A DNA stretch of 64,000 nt from Palsa-189 sp963803735 (GTDB lineage: Bacteria; Acidobacteriota; Terriglobia; Acidiferrales; UBA7541), in NCBI GenBank assembly GCA_963803735.1, contig CAWDNV010000012.1, positions 62,001-126,000 of the forward strand. The letters run 5' to 3'. Below the pieces are notes generated by a model. It made no database searches, was not told where the DNA came from, and was given only the letters and a program-made list of their open reading frames with translations. Of the stretch, positions 8,620 to 17,185 are shown in pieces. The first letter of the stretch is position 1, and every line of letters starts with the position of its first letter. Position numbers and translations under genes: made by a program.

Positions 8620-9774
8620 CTACTGCGGCCGTGGTGCCGGCGCCGCCGGTTTGGATTGAGGTTTGACGAATTTGGAGTCGTCAATCGGCGCATTCTCTTG
8701 CACTTTTTGGATCCGAATTGTCGAGGTCACTGCAAGCACCGCCGCCGCAGAACCCGGTGTCATGCGGATAACGAACGGCAGCTTCACTCCGCTGCCGTCG
8801 TCGCGATAGTCGTCGTACTCCACTTCTGTAGGTGTGCTACCAAAGGGAGTTGGCTGCAAAGTGAGCCTTCGCAAGAGGAAGCCAGTCTGTGTATCAAAGT
8901 AAAGCCGGTCGGGACCCGCACCTCGCACAATTCCCGTCAGCACGTAAGCGTCCCGATTATTTACTTTTTCTGTCCCCGTTACAGCCAGCCGCGTGTATTC
9001 ACTTTTGAAATCGAGACCGAGGTAGAAATCCGCATTTCGCTTGGCGCGCGCGAGATCGATTCCGGAATCGTTTGCAACGATGCCTCGTGCATTCTGCGCC
9101 CATGACGTCGTGCCGTCAAAACCGTCCGCGATCGTAAATTTGTCTGTGTGGTACACGTTTAGCACTAAATTCGGGGCCTTTTGGTAGACCTCGACTTGTG
9201 CCTGCACCGGCATGCGGCCGCCGGCGCCCGTCGGGATGTCCTGCGTCGCCGTGATCATGCGGCTGGTGACCTTTCGAACAGCCTGCTCGCCACCAATCGC
9301 CTGCGCGTACTTGCCGAGAATTTCATCCACCGAGGGATAATGTGGGGCCGAAGCTTTGGCTTTTTCTTCCTCATTCAACTCGGTTCTCTCCACGGAGGGG
9401 AACATGGTCACGCCGACAGGCTCTACATTTCCCCGATGGCACGTGTAGCACGTAACCACCGTACGCCCATCGAAGTTTTTGTTGATCTCCCTAACCATAG
9501 TGATCATCTTGCGCGCGGTTTGCTTTGCCTCTCGGTCATCCTTGGACCTGTCTTCTTCCAGGTGGCAATAATTGCAGTCGACGCCAAGCGCGGCCTCGAA
9601 AAGGCGCATCTCCGGTAGAAAGATGTCGACAGGGGTACCCTGCAGCACTTGGATATTCTTGTATGCCTGCTCCGCGGTCTTGCCCTCGGAGCCCGGCGGC
9701 AACTGGGCTTTGGCGATCGATGCAACGCAAACGACGAGCACGCAGGCTGCGCACATCTTTCGAAATAGCTTCAT
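8620..9774 (-). CDS. Exported diheme cytochrome c (reaction-centre cytochrome c family)
   Basis: A 384-residue exported protein. The start at 9774 is set by a strong GGGAGG Shine-Dalgarno sequence 6-8 bases upstream; the next ORF start upstream (9813) is an extension without one. The signal peptide runs to about residue 23. Two c-heme motifs are visible, CNYCH (67-71) and CYTCH (109-113), in the arrangement of the PSRC cytochrome c subunit family (LGVDCNYCH, TCYTCHRG), each preceded by a helix carrying Met. Residues about 150-370 form a beta-rich domain resembling outer-membrane lipoprotein-sorting factors. It is divergent from the first monooxygenase gene and probably an electron carrier for this island. 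Confidence 0.85.
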   Translation of the reverse strand: MKLFRKMCAACVLVVCVASIAKAQLPPGSEGKTAEQAYKNIQVLQGTPVDIFLPEMRLFEAALGVDCNYCHLEEDRSKDDREAKQTARKMITMVREINKNFDGRTVVTCYTCHRGNVEPVGVTMFPSVERTELNEEEKAKASAPHYPSVDEILGKYAQAIGGEQAVRKVTSRMITATQDIPTGAGGRMPVQAQVEVYQKAPNLVLNVYHTDKFTIADGFDGTTSWAQNARGIVANDSGIDLARAKRNADFYLGLDFKSEYTRLAVTGTEKVNNRDAYVLTGIVRGAGPDRLYFDTQTGFLLRRLTLQPTPFGSTPTEVEYDDYRDDGSGVKLPFVIRMTPGSAAAVLAVTSTIRIQKVQENAPIDDSKFVKPQSKPAAPAPRPQ

Positions 9775-9944
9775 AGAGAAACCTCCCGCCGGATGGCGGA
9801 CTGCAAGTAACATGCTCCCGCTGAATCTGTCAAGGGAAGACGCCAGCAGGCGAAAATGTCATGATCACTTAACCATCGCGATCAGTTCTAAGCCGTAAGC
9901 AACTGAGTTACTGTGATTTGCACCGCTGCGGCCTCTTCGCGCCG

Positions 9945-9973
9945 TTGACATTTTTTGACGCTAGGCGTAGACA
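9945..9973 (+). promoter_or_regulatory. Possible sigma70-type promoter for the 10020 gene
   Basis: A perfect TTGACA -35 box at 9945-9950 is followed after 17 bases by TAGACA (9968-9973), a poor -10 box. It lies 46 bases upstream of the monooxygenase start in the 245-base divergent region shared with the cytochrome gene. The spacing is right but the weak -10 leaves it uncertain. Confidence 0.3.
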
Positions 9974-10019
9974 TTAGAGCAGAAGGCATTTTCCGGCGTT
10001 ATTCCGAGGGAAAATCGAT

Positions 10020-11348
10020 ATGAGAGCGACGCTGAAAGACGGGCTCTTTCGTGTGGCGTTTATCGCCTTGTCTGCGCCGATCGCTGTGATCCTGACCGGC
10101 GCTGGCCTCGGAGCACAAACACCCACAGCAGCGGCACAATTCTCGTTCACCAAGGACGTCGCGCCCATTCTTCAGCAACATTGCCAGGAGTGCCATCGGC
10201 CAAACGCGATAGCCCCGATGTCGCTACAGACCTACGAGCAAGTTCGCCCGTTCGCAAAGGCGATCAAAGACAAGGTCAGCGCGCGCATGATGCCGCCCTG
10301 GTTTGTCGATCCCAATGTCGGCATCAACAAGTTCAAGAACTATGGCGGACTCACCGACGAGGAGATCGCGACTCTCGTGAAATGGGTCGATGGCGGGGCG
10401 CCGATCGGGAATCCTGCAGACATGCCACCGCCCGCGAAGTTCGATGACGACATCTGGCACATTGGCACGCCCGAGCTTGTTGCAGCTATGCGGGAAGATA
10501 TCGTCGTCAAGGCCAGAGGTCCGGACACCTGGAAGAACATCGTCGTCGATCCCGGCTTGACGGAGGACAGATACATCAAGGCCGTCGAAATCAAACCAAC
10601 CAAGGGCCGCAGAGTGATTCACCACATCGGGACGAGCTTGGTTTATCCGGACGGCGGCTCGGCGGTGATCCAGGCGAAGAACGCGAATATTTTCGAAGAG
10701 AATTCAGGGCGCTTGATGAAGGCCGGAACCAAGGTCGTGTTCGGTCTGCATATCCATCCGTATGCCGAGGACACGAGCACAAACGTCGAAATCGGGTTCA
10801 TTTTCTATCCGAAAGGATACGTGCCAAAGCAGGTGGCCATAACGGAGTTGATGGGTGACGATTCCCAACTCGATCTGCCGCCGAATACGGACAATATCCG
10901 ATACGACAGTTATCTGATCTTGAGCAAGCCTACGCGCCTGCTCTCTTATGCTCCACATATGCACACGCGCGCGAAAGCCGAGTGCCTGGAAGCCATCTAT
11001 CCGCAAAAGTCCGAACAGCGCGATGGAAGCAAAGTGGAAACGTTAAACTGCATCAACCATTTCGACTTCAACTGGATGATGGTTTATGAGTACGCTACGG
11101 ATGTGCAACCGCTGCTTCCGCCGGGAACCGTGCTTCACCTGATCAGTTGGTATAACAACACGGCGTCAAACCGGCTGAACAACGATCCGAACAACTGGAT
11201 CGGCTACGGCCAGCGCTCCATCGACGACATGGCCATGGCGTGGATGACCTACGTCAATTTGACGGAAGATGAGTTCCAGCAAGCCGTCGCCGAACGAAAA
11301 GCCAAAGCAAAACCGATCGAAAACTTGTCCTCGAAGGTCACGCAGTAA
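10020..11348 (+). CDS. Cytochrome c / PHM-like dicopper monooxygenase fusion, copy 1
   Basis: A 442-residue exported fusion. A signal sequence (to about 32) is followed by a cytochrome c domain with heme motif CQECH (55-59), then a domain that I align by motif to peptidylglycine alpha-hydroxylating / dopamine beta monooxygenases. The CuH-type ligands would be His-His 201-202 (RRVIHHIGTSLVY) and His244/246 (FGLHIHPYA). The CuM-type ligands would be His313/His315 (YAPHMHTRAK) and Met404 (RSIDDMAMAW). All are present, so it may be an active O2-dependent hydroxylase fed by its own heme rather than ascorbate. It is paired with the 11365 gene, 16 bases downstream. The substrate is unknown. Confidence 0.8.
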   Translation: MRATLKDGLFRVAFIALSAPIAVILTGAGLGAQTPTAAAQFSFTKDVAPILQQHCQECHRPNAIAPMSLQTYEQVRPFAKAIKDKVSARMMPPWFVDPNVGINKFKNYGGLTDEEIATLVKWVDGGAPIGNPADMPPPAKFDDDIWHIGTPELVAAMREDIVVKARGPDTWKNIVVDPGLTEDRYIKAVEIKPTKGRRVIHHIGTSLVYPDGGSAVIQAKNANIFEENSGRLMKAGTKVVFGLHIHPYAEDTSTNVEIGFIFYPKGYVPKQVAITELMGDDSQLDLPPNTDNIRYDSYLILSKPTRLLSYAPHMHTRAKAECLEAIYPQKSEQRDGSKVETLNCINHFDFNWMMVYEYATDVQPLLPPGTVLHLISWYNNTASNRLNNDPNNWIGYGQRSIDDMAMAWMTYVNLTEDEFQQAVAERKAKAKPIENLSSKVTQ

Positions 11349-11364
11349 CGGCGGAAGGAAACTT

Positions 11365-12207
11365 ATGCCCGGGTTGCGTTCGCTTCCGTTATTGACCGGC
11401 GCATTTCTTCTGCTCGGTGCGCCCGCTTTTCTGAGAGCACAACAGGCTCCCTATGCAGGACAGGTGAGGATTGCGCGCGGCCAGGACGTCACACCTGCGT
11501 TTGAGGGCTGGGTACGCAACCCCGACGGGACATTCAACATGTACTTCGGATATATGAACCGGAATTATGAGGAGGAGCTCGACATCCCTATCGGGCCGGA
11601 CAATAAAGTCGAATTCTCCGGTGAAGGAAACAGCAATAAGAGCGGCGATCAGAATCAGCCGACTCACTTTTATCCGCGCCGCCAGCGCATGGTGTTCTCC
11701 GTGGTGGTTCCGAAGGATTGGGGCTTGAACCAAAACGTTATTTGGACGCTGACGACGCGCGACAAAACGAATGTGGCAAAGGGATGGCTTCAGCCCGAGT
11801 GGGAAATCAACAAGGAAGTGATCATGCAGGAGGCCGGGGCGGGGTCGGATCTTGAGAATCAGCCACCAGTCTTCGTGAGCGGCTCGGGTCCGCAGACGGT
11901 CACGCTTCCCAACACCGTTAAGTTGACCGCCACGGCTCAAGACGACGGGCGTCCCAAACCTCGAACCGTGCGCGACGTCGAAGATGTGGGCACGCCAGCT
12001 CCTTCAGGTTTATCTGTCCGTTGGATTCATTACCGAGGTCCAGCAGGGGTGCGCTTCGATCCGGGGACAGCCGCCAGCGGTTACGAAAAACCCGTCACAT
12101 GCGCGTCAACCGCGAGCTTCAAGGCGCCTGGTGTTTACGTGCTGCGTGCAATTGCCAGCGACGGCGCGCTGACCGCGTTCCACGATGTCACAGTTACCGT
12201 GAAGTAG
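11365..12207 (+). CDS. Secreted beta-sandwich partner protein, copy 1
   Basis: A 280-residue exported protein beginning MPGLRSLPLLTGAFLLLG, with GGAAGGAAA before the ATG at 11365; the longer reading frame upstream overlaps the monooxygenase gene and is not needed. The mature part starts RIARGQDVTPAFEGW and carries FGYMNRNYEEELDIPIGP, THFYPRRQRMVFSVVVPKDW and KGWLQPEWEI. The C-terminal 90 residues look like an immunoglobulin-like strand set (VTLPNTVKLTATAQDDG). A paralogue with the same landmarks lies at 13092. The function is unknown; its strict pairing with the copper/heme enzyme suggests a partner or substrate-delivery subunit. Confidence 0.7.
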   Translation: MPGLRSLPLLTGAFLLLGAPAFLRAQQAPYAGQVRIARGQDVTPAFEGWVRNPDGTFNMYFGYMNRNYEEELDIPIGPDNKVEFSGEGNSNKSGDQNQPTHFYPRRQRMVFSVVVPKDWGLNQNVIWTLTTRDKTNVAKGWLQPEWEINKEVIMQEAGAGSDLENQPPVFVSGSGPQTVTLPNTVKLTATAQDDGRPKPRTVRDVEDVGTPAPSGLSVRWIHYRGPAGVRFDPGTAASGYEKPVTCASTASFKAPGVYVLRAIASDGALTAFHDVTVTVK

Positions 12208-12221
12208 GCCGCAGGCGGGCC

Positions 12222-12344
12222 TCAGTGCGCGTTTGCGGCGGAGGCGCCTGGATTCACGGTCACGTCGTAGTCGTAGGTCGAGAACAGGGCGCCGTCGGTG
12301 GCAATCGCGCGGATGCGGTAGTTACCGGGCGCGCTAAAGCTCAC
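12222..12344 (-). pseudogene. Out-of-frame 3' end of the copy 2 partner gene (frameshift)
   Basis: In a shifted frame, just beyond the stop at 12334, the minus strand encodes VSFSAPGNYRIRAIATDG followed by ALFSTYDYDVTVNPG and a TGA at 12222-12224. This matches the C-terminus of copy 1 (ASFKAPGVYVLRAIASDG, then TVTVK) nearly position for position. One extra base in the short GGG run around 12343-12348 accounts for the break. The tail is convergent with copy 1, whose stop is only 14 bases away. Confidence 0.75.
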
Positions 12345-13092
12345 CCTCGTCTCTGATAGTTAGCGGCTTGCCGTAAACAGCCGGGCTCAAATCGGGATCG
12401 AATTGAACTTTGCCGGGACCCCGGTAAAGGATCCATCGAATCTGGACGCCTTGCACTTTCCCGCCGCGATCTCCAGGGCCAGGCTTGGGAAGCCCATCGT
12501 CGGTGGCCGTCACCTTTAGCATGGCTGATGCGGGCAGAGTTACCGTCTGGGCGGGTCCGCCAGTGATGACAGGAGCCTTATTCTCGGGATTGGGGTTCGT
12601 GTTGGCGGCCTGAAGAAAGGGATCAGAGATAGCGTTCTTGGAGATCAGCAGCTGATCTATTTCCCACTCGGGTTGCAGCCAACCCTTGGCGAGATTCGTT
12701 CTGCCCCGATTCGTGAGTGTCCAGACCAGCCGTTTGTCCTTGGGCCAGTCCTTGGGCACAGTCACCTTGAAGACAAACCATCTTCGGCTGGGATAGAAAT
12801 GTGTCGGCTGGCCCTGATCGCCATTGCCGAGATCAAAGCTGTTCTCGGGGCCGAGCGGGATATCGATCTCCTCGTCGGAATTCCTGTTCAAGTAGCCGAA
12901 GTAGAACGAGAACGTCCCGTCGGCATTACCTTCCCAGCCATCAAATGTGGGACTCACATCCTGGCCTCTGTGGTATTGGGTGCCGCCCGGATACTGGATT
13001 TGAGCATGCAAGCGGGCGCCGCCTGCGGCAAACAGGAGAAGGGCCGCGCAAACGCCCGCTCTGCACAGATGCTGACGCAAACTTCTTTTCAT
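12334..13092 (-). CDS. Secreted beta-sandwich partner protein, copy 2 (frameshifted near its end)
   Basis: A 252-residue open frame with signal peptide (to about residue 30), a paralogue of the 11365 protein: YHRGQDVSPTFDGWEGNADG, FGYLNRNSDEEIDIPLGPEN, THFYPSRRWFVFKVTVPKDW and KGWLQPEWEI all correspond. The frame stops early at KPLTIRDEGEL, where the paralogue runs on for about 30 residues; the missing end is present one frame over (to 12222). It starts 2 bases after the copy 2 monooxygenase, repeating the gene order of copy 1. Either a sequencing error or a recent one-base mutation explains the break. Confidence 0.8.
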   Translation of the reverse strand: MKRSLRQHLCRAGVCAALLLFAAGGARLHAQIQYPGGTQYHRGQDVSPTFDGWEGNADGTFSFYFGYLNRNSDEEIDIPLGPENSFDLGNGDQGQPTHFYPSRRWFVFKVTVPKDWPKDKRLVWTLTNRGRTNLAKGWLQPEWEIDQLLISKNAISDPFLQAANTNPNPENKAPVITGGPAQTVTLPASAMLKVTATDDGLPKPGPGDRGGKVQGVQIRWILYRGPGKVQFDPDLSPAVYGKPLTIRDEGEL

Positions 13093-13094
13093 CG

Positions 13095-14411
13095 TTAGCG
13101 TGAACTTGTAAGTCTTGGGTGCGCTGCTTTTCGCGCCTCAGTTTCCTTCTTGAAGTCTTCTTCAGACATGTAGTAGTAGCTGAGCCAGGCCGAAGCCATT
13201 TCATCTACGGTTCGTTCTCCCCAGGTGACCTGCGAATCCGGGTCGGGATTGAATCGGCTCTTGTCGCTATTGTCATGCCACATAATGGAATGCAGAATCG
13301 TCCCTGCCGGCAGCAGTGGCGCCGCATCATCTGCGTAAACGTAATTGCGCATCCAGTTGAACTCAAACCTGGCGCAACTCAGCATCTCCGTTTTTCCATT
13401 CGGATAAATTGCTTCCAGGCATTCGGCCTTGCCGCGGTTGTGCAGGTGAGGCTGGAATGACAGCAGCCGCGCCGGCTTGATCAGCGGCATGTAAGCATCG
13501 GAGCGCACGTCCGCCTCATGGGGCCGAATGTCGATTTCGTTCACGCCTACGGTGAGCGAAGTGATCACATGGTTGGGCGTGTAGCCCTTGGGATACAACT
13601 TCAAGCCCAAAGCCACATTGGCGGGAGTCTCCGTGCCATTCGCATGCAGGTGGAACTGGAAGTTGATTTTGGTTCCCGCCTTGATTAACCGGCCTGAACC
13701 GTCCGCGAAGACGTCCGCACCTTTTCCAATCGCGTACTCGTTCAGGAAAACGCCTTGCTCTCCTACTTCGAGCGCAACGTTGCCATCCAGCTGGCCGCTA
13801 TGGCGTGTGCCCGCCGCCTCGGACTCCACAAGAGACGTTCTGATGTGGTGGATTACGTTATAGCCCTTGCTGGGAATAATCTGCAGCGCCTGAATGTACC
13901 GGTCTTCGGTGAGTCCGGGATCGACCAGAATGTCCGGCCACCAGTCGGCGCCGTGGGCCTTCACGACCACGTCTTTCGGCAGAGTGATGATGACATCAGG
14001 CTTGCCGATCTGCCACGCCTGGTCGTCGGTGAATTGGCGCGCCGGCGGCATGTCCGCGGGATTTCCCTGCGGGGCGCCGCTATCCACCCACTTGACGATG
14101 GTCGCGATTTCCTCATCGCTCAGCGACTCGTCGTTTGCGTAATGTTGCACTCCCACATTTCGATCAATGAACCACGGTGGCATCTCCCGTGCGGAAACCC
14201 TCTGCTTGATAGCTCGTGCCCAGGGCCGCGCCTCTTCGTATTTTACGAGTGACATCGGCGCCACCGTGCCCGCATGGTGGCAATTCTGGCAGTGCTCCTG
14301 GAAGATCGGCGCCACGTCCTTGGTGAACGTGACCTGTTGCGGCGCGTCGGCTGCGGCAGCCGCCATCGTGAATCCAACCATCGCTATCAAGAGGCTGAGG
14401 GTGGTCTTCAT
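13095..14411 (-). CDS. Cytochrome c / PHM-like dicopper monooxygenase fusion, copy 2
   Basis: A 438-residue exported paralogue of the 10020 protein. The signal peptide ends near residue 22, and the heme motif is CQNCH (41-45). Copper-ligand candidates are all kept: His-His 188-189 (NVIHHIRTSL), His254/256 (FQFHLHANG), His322/324 (FQPHLHNRGK) and Met405 (RTVDEMASAW). The last closely resembles the Met-ligand segment of PHM (TSSDEMC). An insert of about 25 residues after the HH motif distinguishes it from copy 1. GGAGAG precedes the ATG at 14411. It is followed 2 bases later by the copy 2 partner; the two pairs face each other tail to tail. Confidence 0.8.
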   Translation of the reverse strand: MKTTLSLLIAMVGFTMAAAAADAPQQVTFTKDVAPIFQEHCQNCHHAGTVAPMSLVKYEEARPWARAIKQRVSAREMPPWFIDRNVGVQHYANDESLSDEEIATIVKWVDSGAPQGNPADMPPARQFTDDQAWQIGKPDVIITLPKDVVVKAHGADWWPDILVDPGLTEDRYIQALQIIPSKGYNVIHHIRTSLVESEAAGTRHSGQLDGNVALEVGEQGVFLNEYAIGKGADVFADGSGRLIKAGTKINFQFHLHANGTETPANVALGLKLYPKGYTPNHVITSLTVGVNEIDIRPHEADVRSDAYMPLIKPARLLSFQPHLHNRGKAECLEAIYPNGKTEMLSCARFEFNWMRNYVYADDAAPLLPAGTILHSIMWHDNSDKSRFNPDPDSQVTWGERTVDEMASAWLSYYYMSEEDFKKETEARKAAHPRLTSSR

Positions 14412-14441
14412 ATCGTAATCTCTCCTCGCTTAACTATCATC

Positions 14442-16253
14442 CTAGGCCTTGGAAATCTCTGACGTTTCACTCGCCGCATTTTTCCCCGCGATGCGGCCCT
14501 GCACCAGGCACCGCGCCAGCCCGTGAAGGCCGAATCCACCGGCGCTTTCACCTGCGCAGTAGAGACCGGGAATTAGGTTCCCGGAAAAATCGATCACCTG
14601 GCACTTCGCATTGATTCGAAGTCCCGCTCGCGTGTCGTGGATGACCGGCATGGCCCAAGCCGCGTAAAAAGGAGGCGTCTGGATTTTGTACTTGGGAGTA
14701 GGCTTGCCGAAATCCGCATCGTTTCCCGCATCCACAAAAGAGTTGTAGCGCGCCACGCTTTTTTCGAGGGCATCGCCAGATATGGGCTTGTGCTGATATT
14801 TATTCGCAATCGCTGCGGCCAATGCGGACACGCTGTTAGCCGAGAAAAAGTAGCCGTCGGGATCGACATACGGAGGCGCAACCGTCCACTCTTCGCGCTT
14901 CGCCGCATCGGCATCGAAGATCGCCCAGATCGGGCCGCCGCCGTTAACAGCCTCGCCTGTACCCGCGAGTGCGGCATCCAGGAAATTAGCCGGGTTGTAC
15001 TTGATATTGGCGGCGTTGAGGTAACTGCCCGGTTTGTATGAACTGACCGCGTGGAAATTATTGGCCGTGTATTGGCCTGCGGTCTCGTCATAGAAGCGCA
15101 TACCTAGTTGATTCACAAGAACGACGTTCTGGTAGTCCTTGACGTTAAGCCCGACAGCACGTACCAGATGGAAGAGCGGACTTCCCGGCTGCCACTCGAG
15201 GTTTCTATAGCCATATCGCGTGCCGATCCTGCCAGCCTTCGTCAAGCGGTCGCCATATTCCCCGACTTGGTTGTATGCGCCCCAGAGCGAAGCGCCTATG
15301 GCCAAACCGGCCAGTTCTCCGCTGCCGTCTTGAAAAGAATAGGGCTCGCCGGCCACGCCGTTGTATTCCTCGGTCAGCCTGACGTCAAACATTCGCCGGA
15401 AATTGACGTTGTTGCTGGAACCGCCCGTGGCAAGGATAACCGCTTTACTCGCGCGGATGTTCAGGGTCTTGCCTTCGCTCGTGGCCTTGAGACCCAAAAC
15501 CCTTCCGGATGTAGGCGACTGGCGGACGAGGCCAGACATCTTGTGCTTCAGCAGGATCTGCACTTTGGCTTTTCGGGCCGCTGCTTCAAGGGGCCGTACG
15601 AGGCCGACGCCAGAGGACATCGTCGTCGCCTGGCTGGGATCCACAGCCTTGCCGGTTTGCATTCGCACGAAGCCCATGGGAGCAGAGTGATTTTCCCGGA
15701 GCGCGGAGTTCCCAGCGGCACCGGCCCCTTGGTTGTCGGGAGCTTTCTCGACAAAAGTCACGCCGTGCGCAACGAGCCACTCGAAAGTCGGGGCGCTATT
15801 GTCAGCGAACGCGCGAATGATCTCTTTATCGTTGTATCGATAATCGGGGAAGCCGTTGGGTTCGACTACCGACCAGTCGGTGAGATCCGCGAACAGGAGG
15901 TCCGCGGAATCTTCGATGCCGTACTTCTTTTGCCGGCTCGTGCCGCCGCCGAGAGCAACGTTGCCGCCGCTCATCATGGCGTGGCCGCCAATGTCAAAGT
16001 TGGCGTCGATGAGGATGACGGACGCGCCGTTCTCGGTAGCTTCGATACCAGCAGGGAGTCCCGCGGCTCCGGCGCCGACCACAACGATATCGGCTTGCTT
16101 ATCCCAATGTGGCAGGCGGCCTTGTGCTTCTGCCTGGTCCGCGCCAAGACTGCCCAGCGCGGCCGCGCCGACCCCCACTCCCGCCGTCTTTACAAAATCG
16201 CGGCGCGACAACCTCTTCTTGTCTTGGCTCTTATCTCTGGGGGCACGCGCCAT
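14442..16253 (-). CDS. Tat-exported FAD-dependent oxidoreductase (fumarate reductase/ketosteroid dehydrogenase type)
   Basis: A 603-residue flavoprotein. The start at 16253 is supported by GGGAGAG upstream. The twin-arginine signal is KKRLSRRDFVKTAGVGVGAA at about residues 13-32. The FAD dinucleotide fold follows (DIVVVGAGAAGLPAGIEA), with a capping domain, and the FAD-binding C-terminus LIPGLYCAGESAGGFGLHG. This is the architecture of the soluble fumarate reductase / urocanate reductase / 3-ketosteroid dehydrogenase family. No heme motif is present, so electrons would come from a partner such as the cytochromes of this island. It lies 30 bases upstream of the copy 2 monooxygenase start on the same strand and is probably co-transcribed with it. 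The substrate is unknown. Confidence 0.85.
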   Translation of the reverse strand: MARAPRDKSQDKKRLSRRDFVKTAGVGVGAAALGSLGADQAEAQGRLPHWDKQADIVVVGAGAAGLPAGIEATENGASVILIDANFDIGGHAMMSGGNVALGGGTSRQKKYGIEDSADLLFADLTDWSVVEPNGFPDYRYNDKEIIRAFADNSAPTFEWLVAHGVTFVEKAPDNQGAGAAGNSALRENHSAPMGFVRMQTGKAVDPSQATTMSSGVGLVRPLEAAARKAKVQILLKHKMSGLVRQSPTSGRVLGLKATSEGKTLNIRASKAVILATGGSSNNVNFRRMFDVRLTEEYNGVAGEPYSFQDGSGELAGLAIGASLWGAYNQVGEYGDRLTKAGRIGTRYGYRNLEWQPGSPLFHLVRAVGLNVKDYQNVVLVNQLGMRFYDETAGQYTANNFHAVSSYKPGSYLNAANIKYNPANFLDAALAGTGEAVNGGGPIWAIFDADAAKREEWTVAPPYVDPDGYFFSANSVSALAAAIANKYQHKPISGDALEKSVARYNSFVDAGNDADFGKPTPKYKIQTPPFYAAWAMPVIHDTRAGLRINAKCQVIDFSGNLIPGLYCAGESAGGFGLHGLARCLVQGRIAGKNAASETSEISKA

Positions 16254-16547
16254 GCCGGCTCTCCCGAATGGAACTTGAGCTTTGCTGCTTGGGCCCAGCA
16301 ACGATCTCGACTTAGATTTCTCGGATAGCGATATCCGGAACTTCCGGTTTGAGTTTCCCTGAGCCGGAGTTTAGTCCTCCGCCAGTATCGTGTCAACGCA
16401 GCCGCGGTAAGGGTATTGACTCATTTTAGGGCTGTGTCGGATTCACCGACATTGCGTGTTACACCAGTGGCGGCAGGCATTAGCGATCGCGTTTGGTCTA
16501 TCGAGGGATTAGTAAGGCTGCCAGAAGTGGAAGAGGAAAAAGTGGCG
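16254..16547. other. Upstream region of the flavoprotein gene; one small inverted repeat
   Basis: This 294-base stretch has no convincing gene. The only structure I can see is a 6-base inverted repeat TGTCGG-ATTCA-CCGACA at 16435-16451, 182 bases before the flavoprotein start; it could be an operator or chance. A plus-strand reading frame here runs antisense through the two small membrane protein genes and is rejected. Confidence 0.3.
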
Positions 16548-16733
16548 CTAGCGATGGCTAGAAATCAATTCGGTGTGTCCCTGTTCGGTCTTCTTGAACT
16601 CAAATTCTTTTTGCTTCCCATCCTTTCGCTGACTCTTGTTCTCTGGAAAGAGATACTCAGTCCAGATGAGAGTCCCGAGGAACAGGAGAACGGCAAAAAT
16701 ACCTATGACCAAGAACGGCGTATATTCTTTCAT
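16548..16733 (-). CDS. Small single-pass membrane protein
   Basis: A 61-residue protein with one transmembrane helix at about residues 6-27 (FLVIGIFAVLLFLGTLIW) and a short, charged, Lys/Glu-rich cytoplasmic tail. AGAAAGGAG precedes the ATG at 16733. Its start overlaps the stop of the 16939 gene by an ATGA, so the two are translationally coupled. No family recognised; it may be a small subunit of a membrane complex. Confidence 0.6.
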   Translation of the reverse strand: MKEYTPFLVIGIFAVLLFLGTLIWTEYLFPENKSQRKDGKQKEFEFKKTEQGHTELISSHR

Positions 16734-16939
16734 CTGCGTCTCCTTTCTATCCAAATACCAAGAACCAGCAAGAAAAACGCCAAAGTGACCGCCACCACTG
16801 ACCACGCAATGGTTATATCTTCCCGTAGTACCAGCTTGTCAAGGAAGGCAAAAACAATGACCAGCGCTGCGGTTTCACGGAAAAACTCCCCCACCATTTC
16901 CTTGATATCTTTGGGGCGAGGGTTTTGATCTTCGCTCAA
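16730..16939 (-). CDS. Small two-helix membrane protein
   Basis: A 69-residue protein with two hydrophobic helices (about 24-37 and 44-63) and an Arg-rich end (WIERRRR). The frame opens with TTG at 16939; an ATG at 16897 (residue 15) is the alternative, but it would shorten the charged N-terminus. Coupled by ATGA to the 61-residue protein downstream. Function unknown. Confidence 0.5.
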   Translation of the reverse strand: MSEDQNPRPKDIKEMVGEFFRETAALVIVFAFLDKLVLREDITIAWSVVAVTLAFFLLVLGIWIERRRR

Positions 16940-17185
16940 AAGTTAAGACGCTATAAATAGTGCCGTGGTTGTAATCCCCAAGGTGGTAAAAGTAAAGCAC
17001 TTTTGTGTAATCCGCCAATCATTAGACTAAAACAGCCCTAGAAGGGGTACGGGCCCGAAATCAAAATGAGTCACTACCGCGCTAAGCCTTTTCGCTAACG
17101 TGAAGCTCACCCCAAGACCGTCGCAGTGTCGCCGTTGCGCTGGCCTTGCGCGGTGGCTATTCGGAGAGCGAGGTCGACAGGGAGT

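Noticed and set aside
15108..16328. 406-residue plus-strand open frame antisense to the flavoprotein gene
   Set aside because: Shadow frame; the opposite strand has a twin-arginine signal and FAD motifs throughout.
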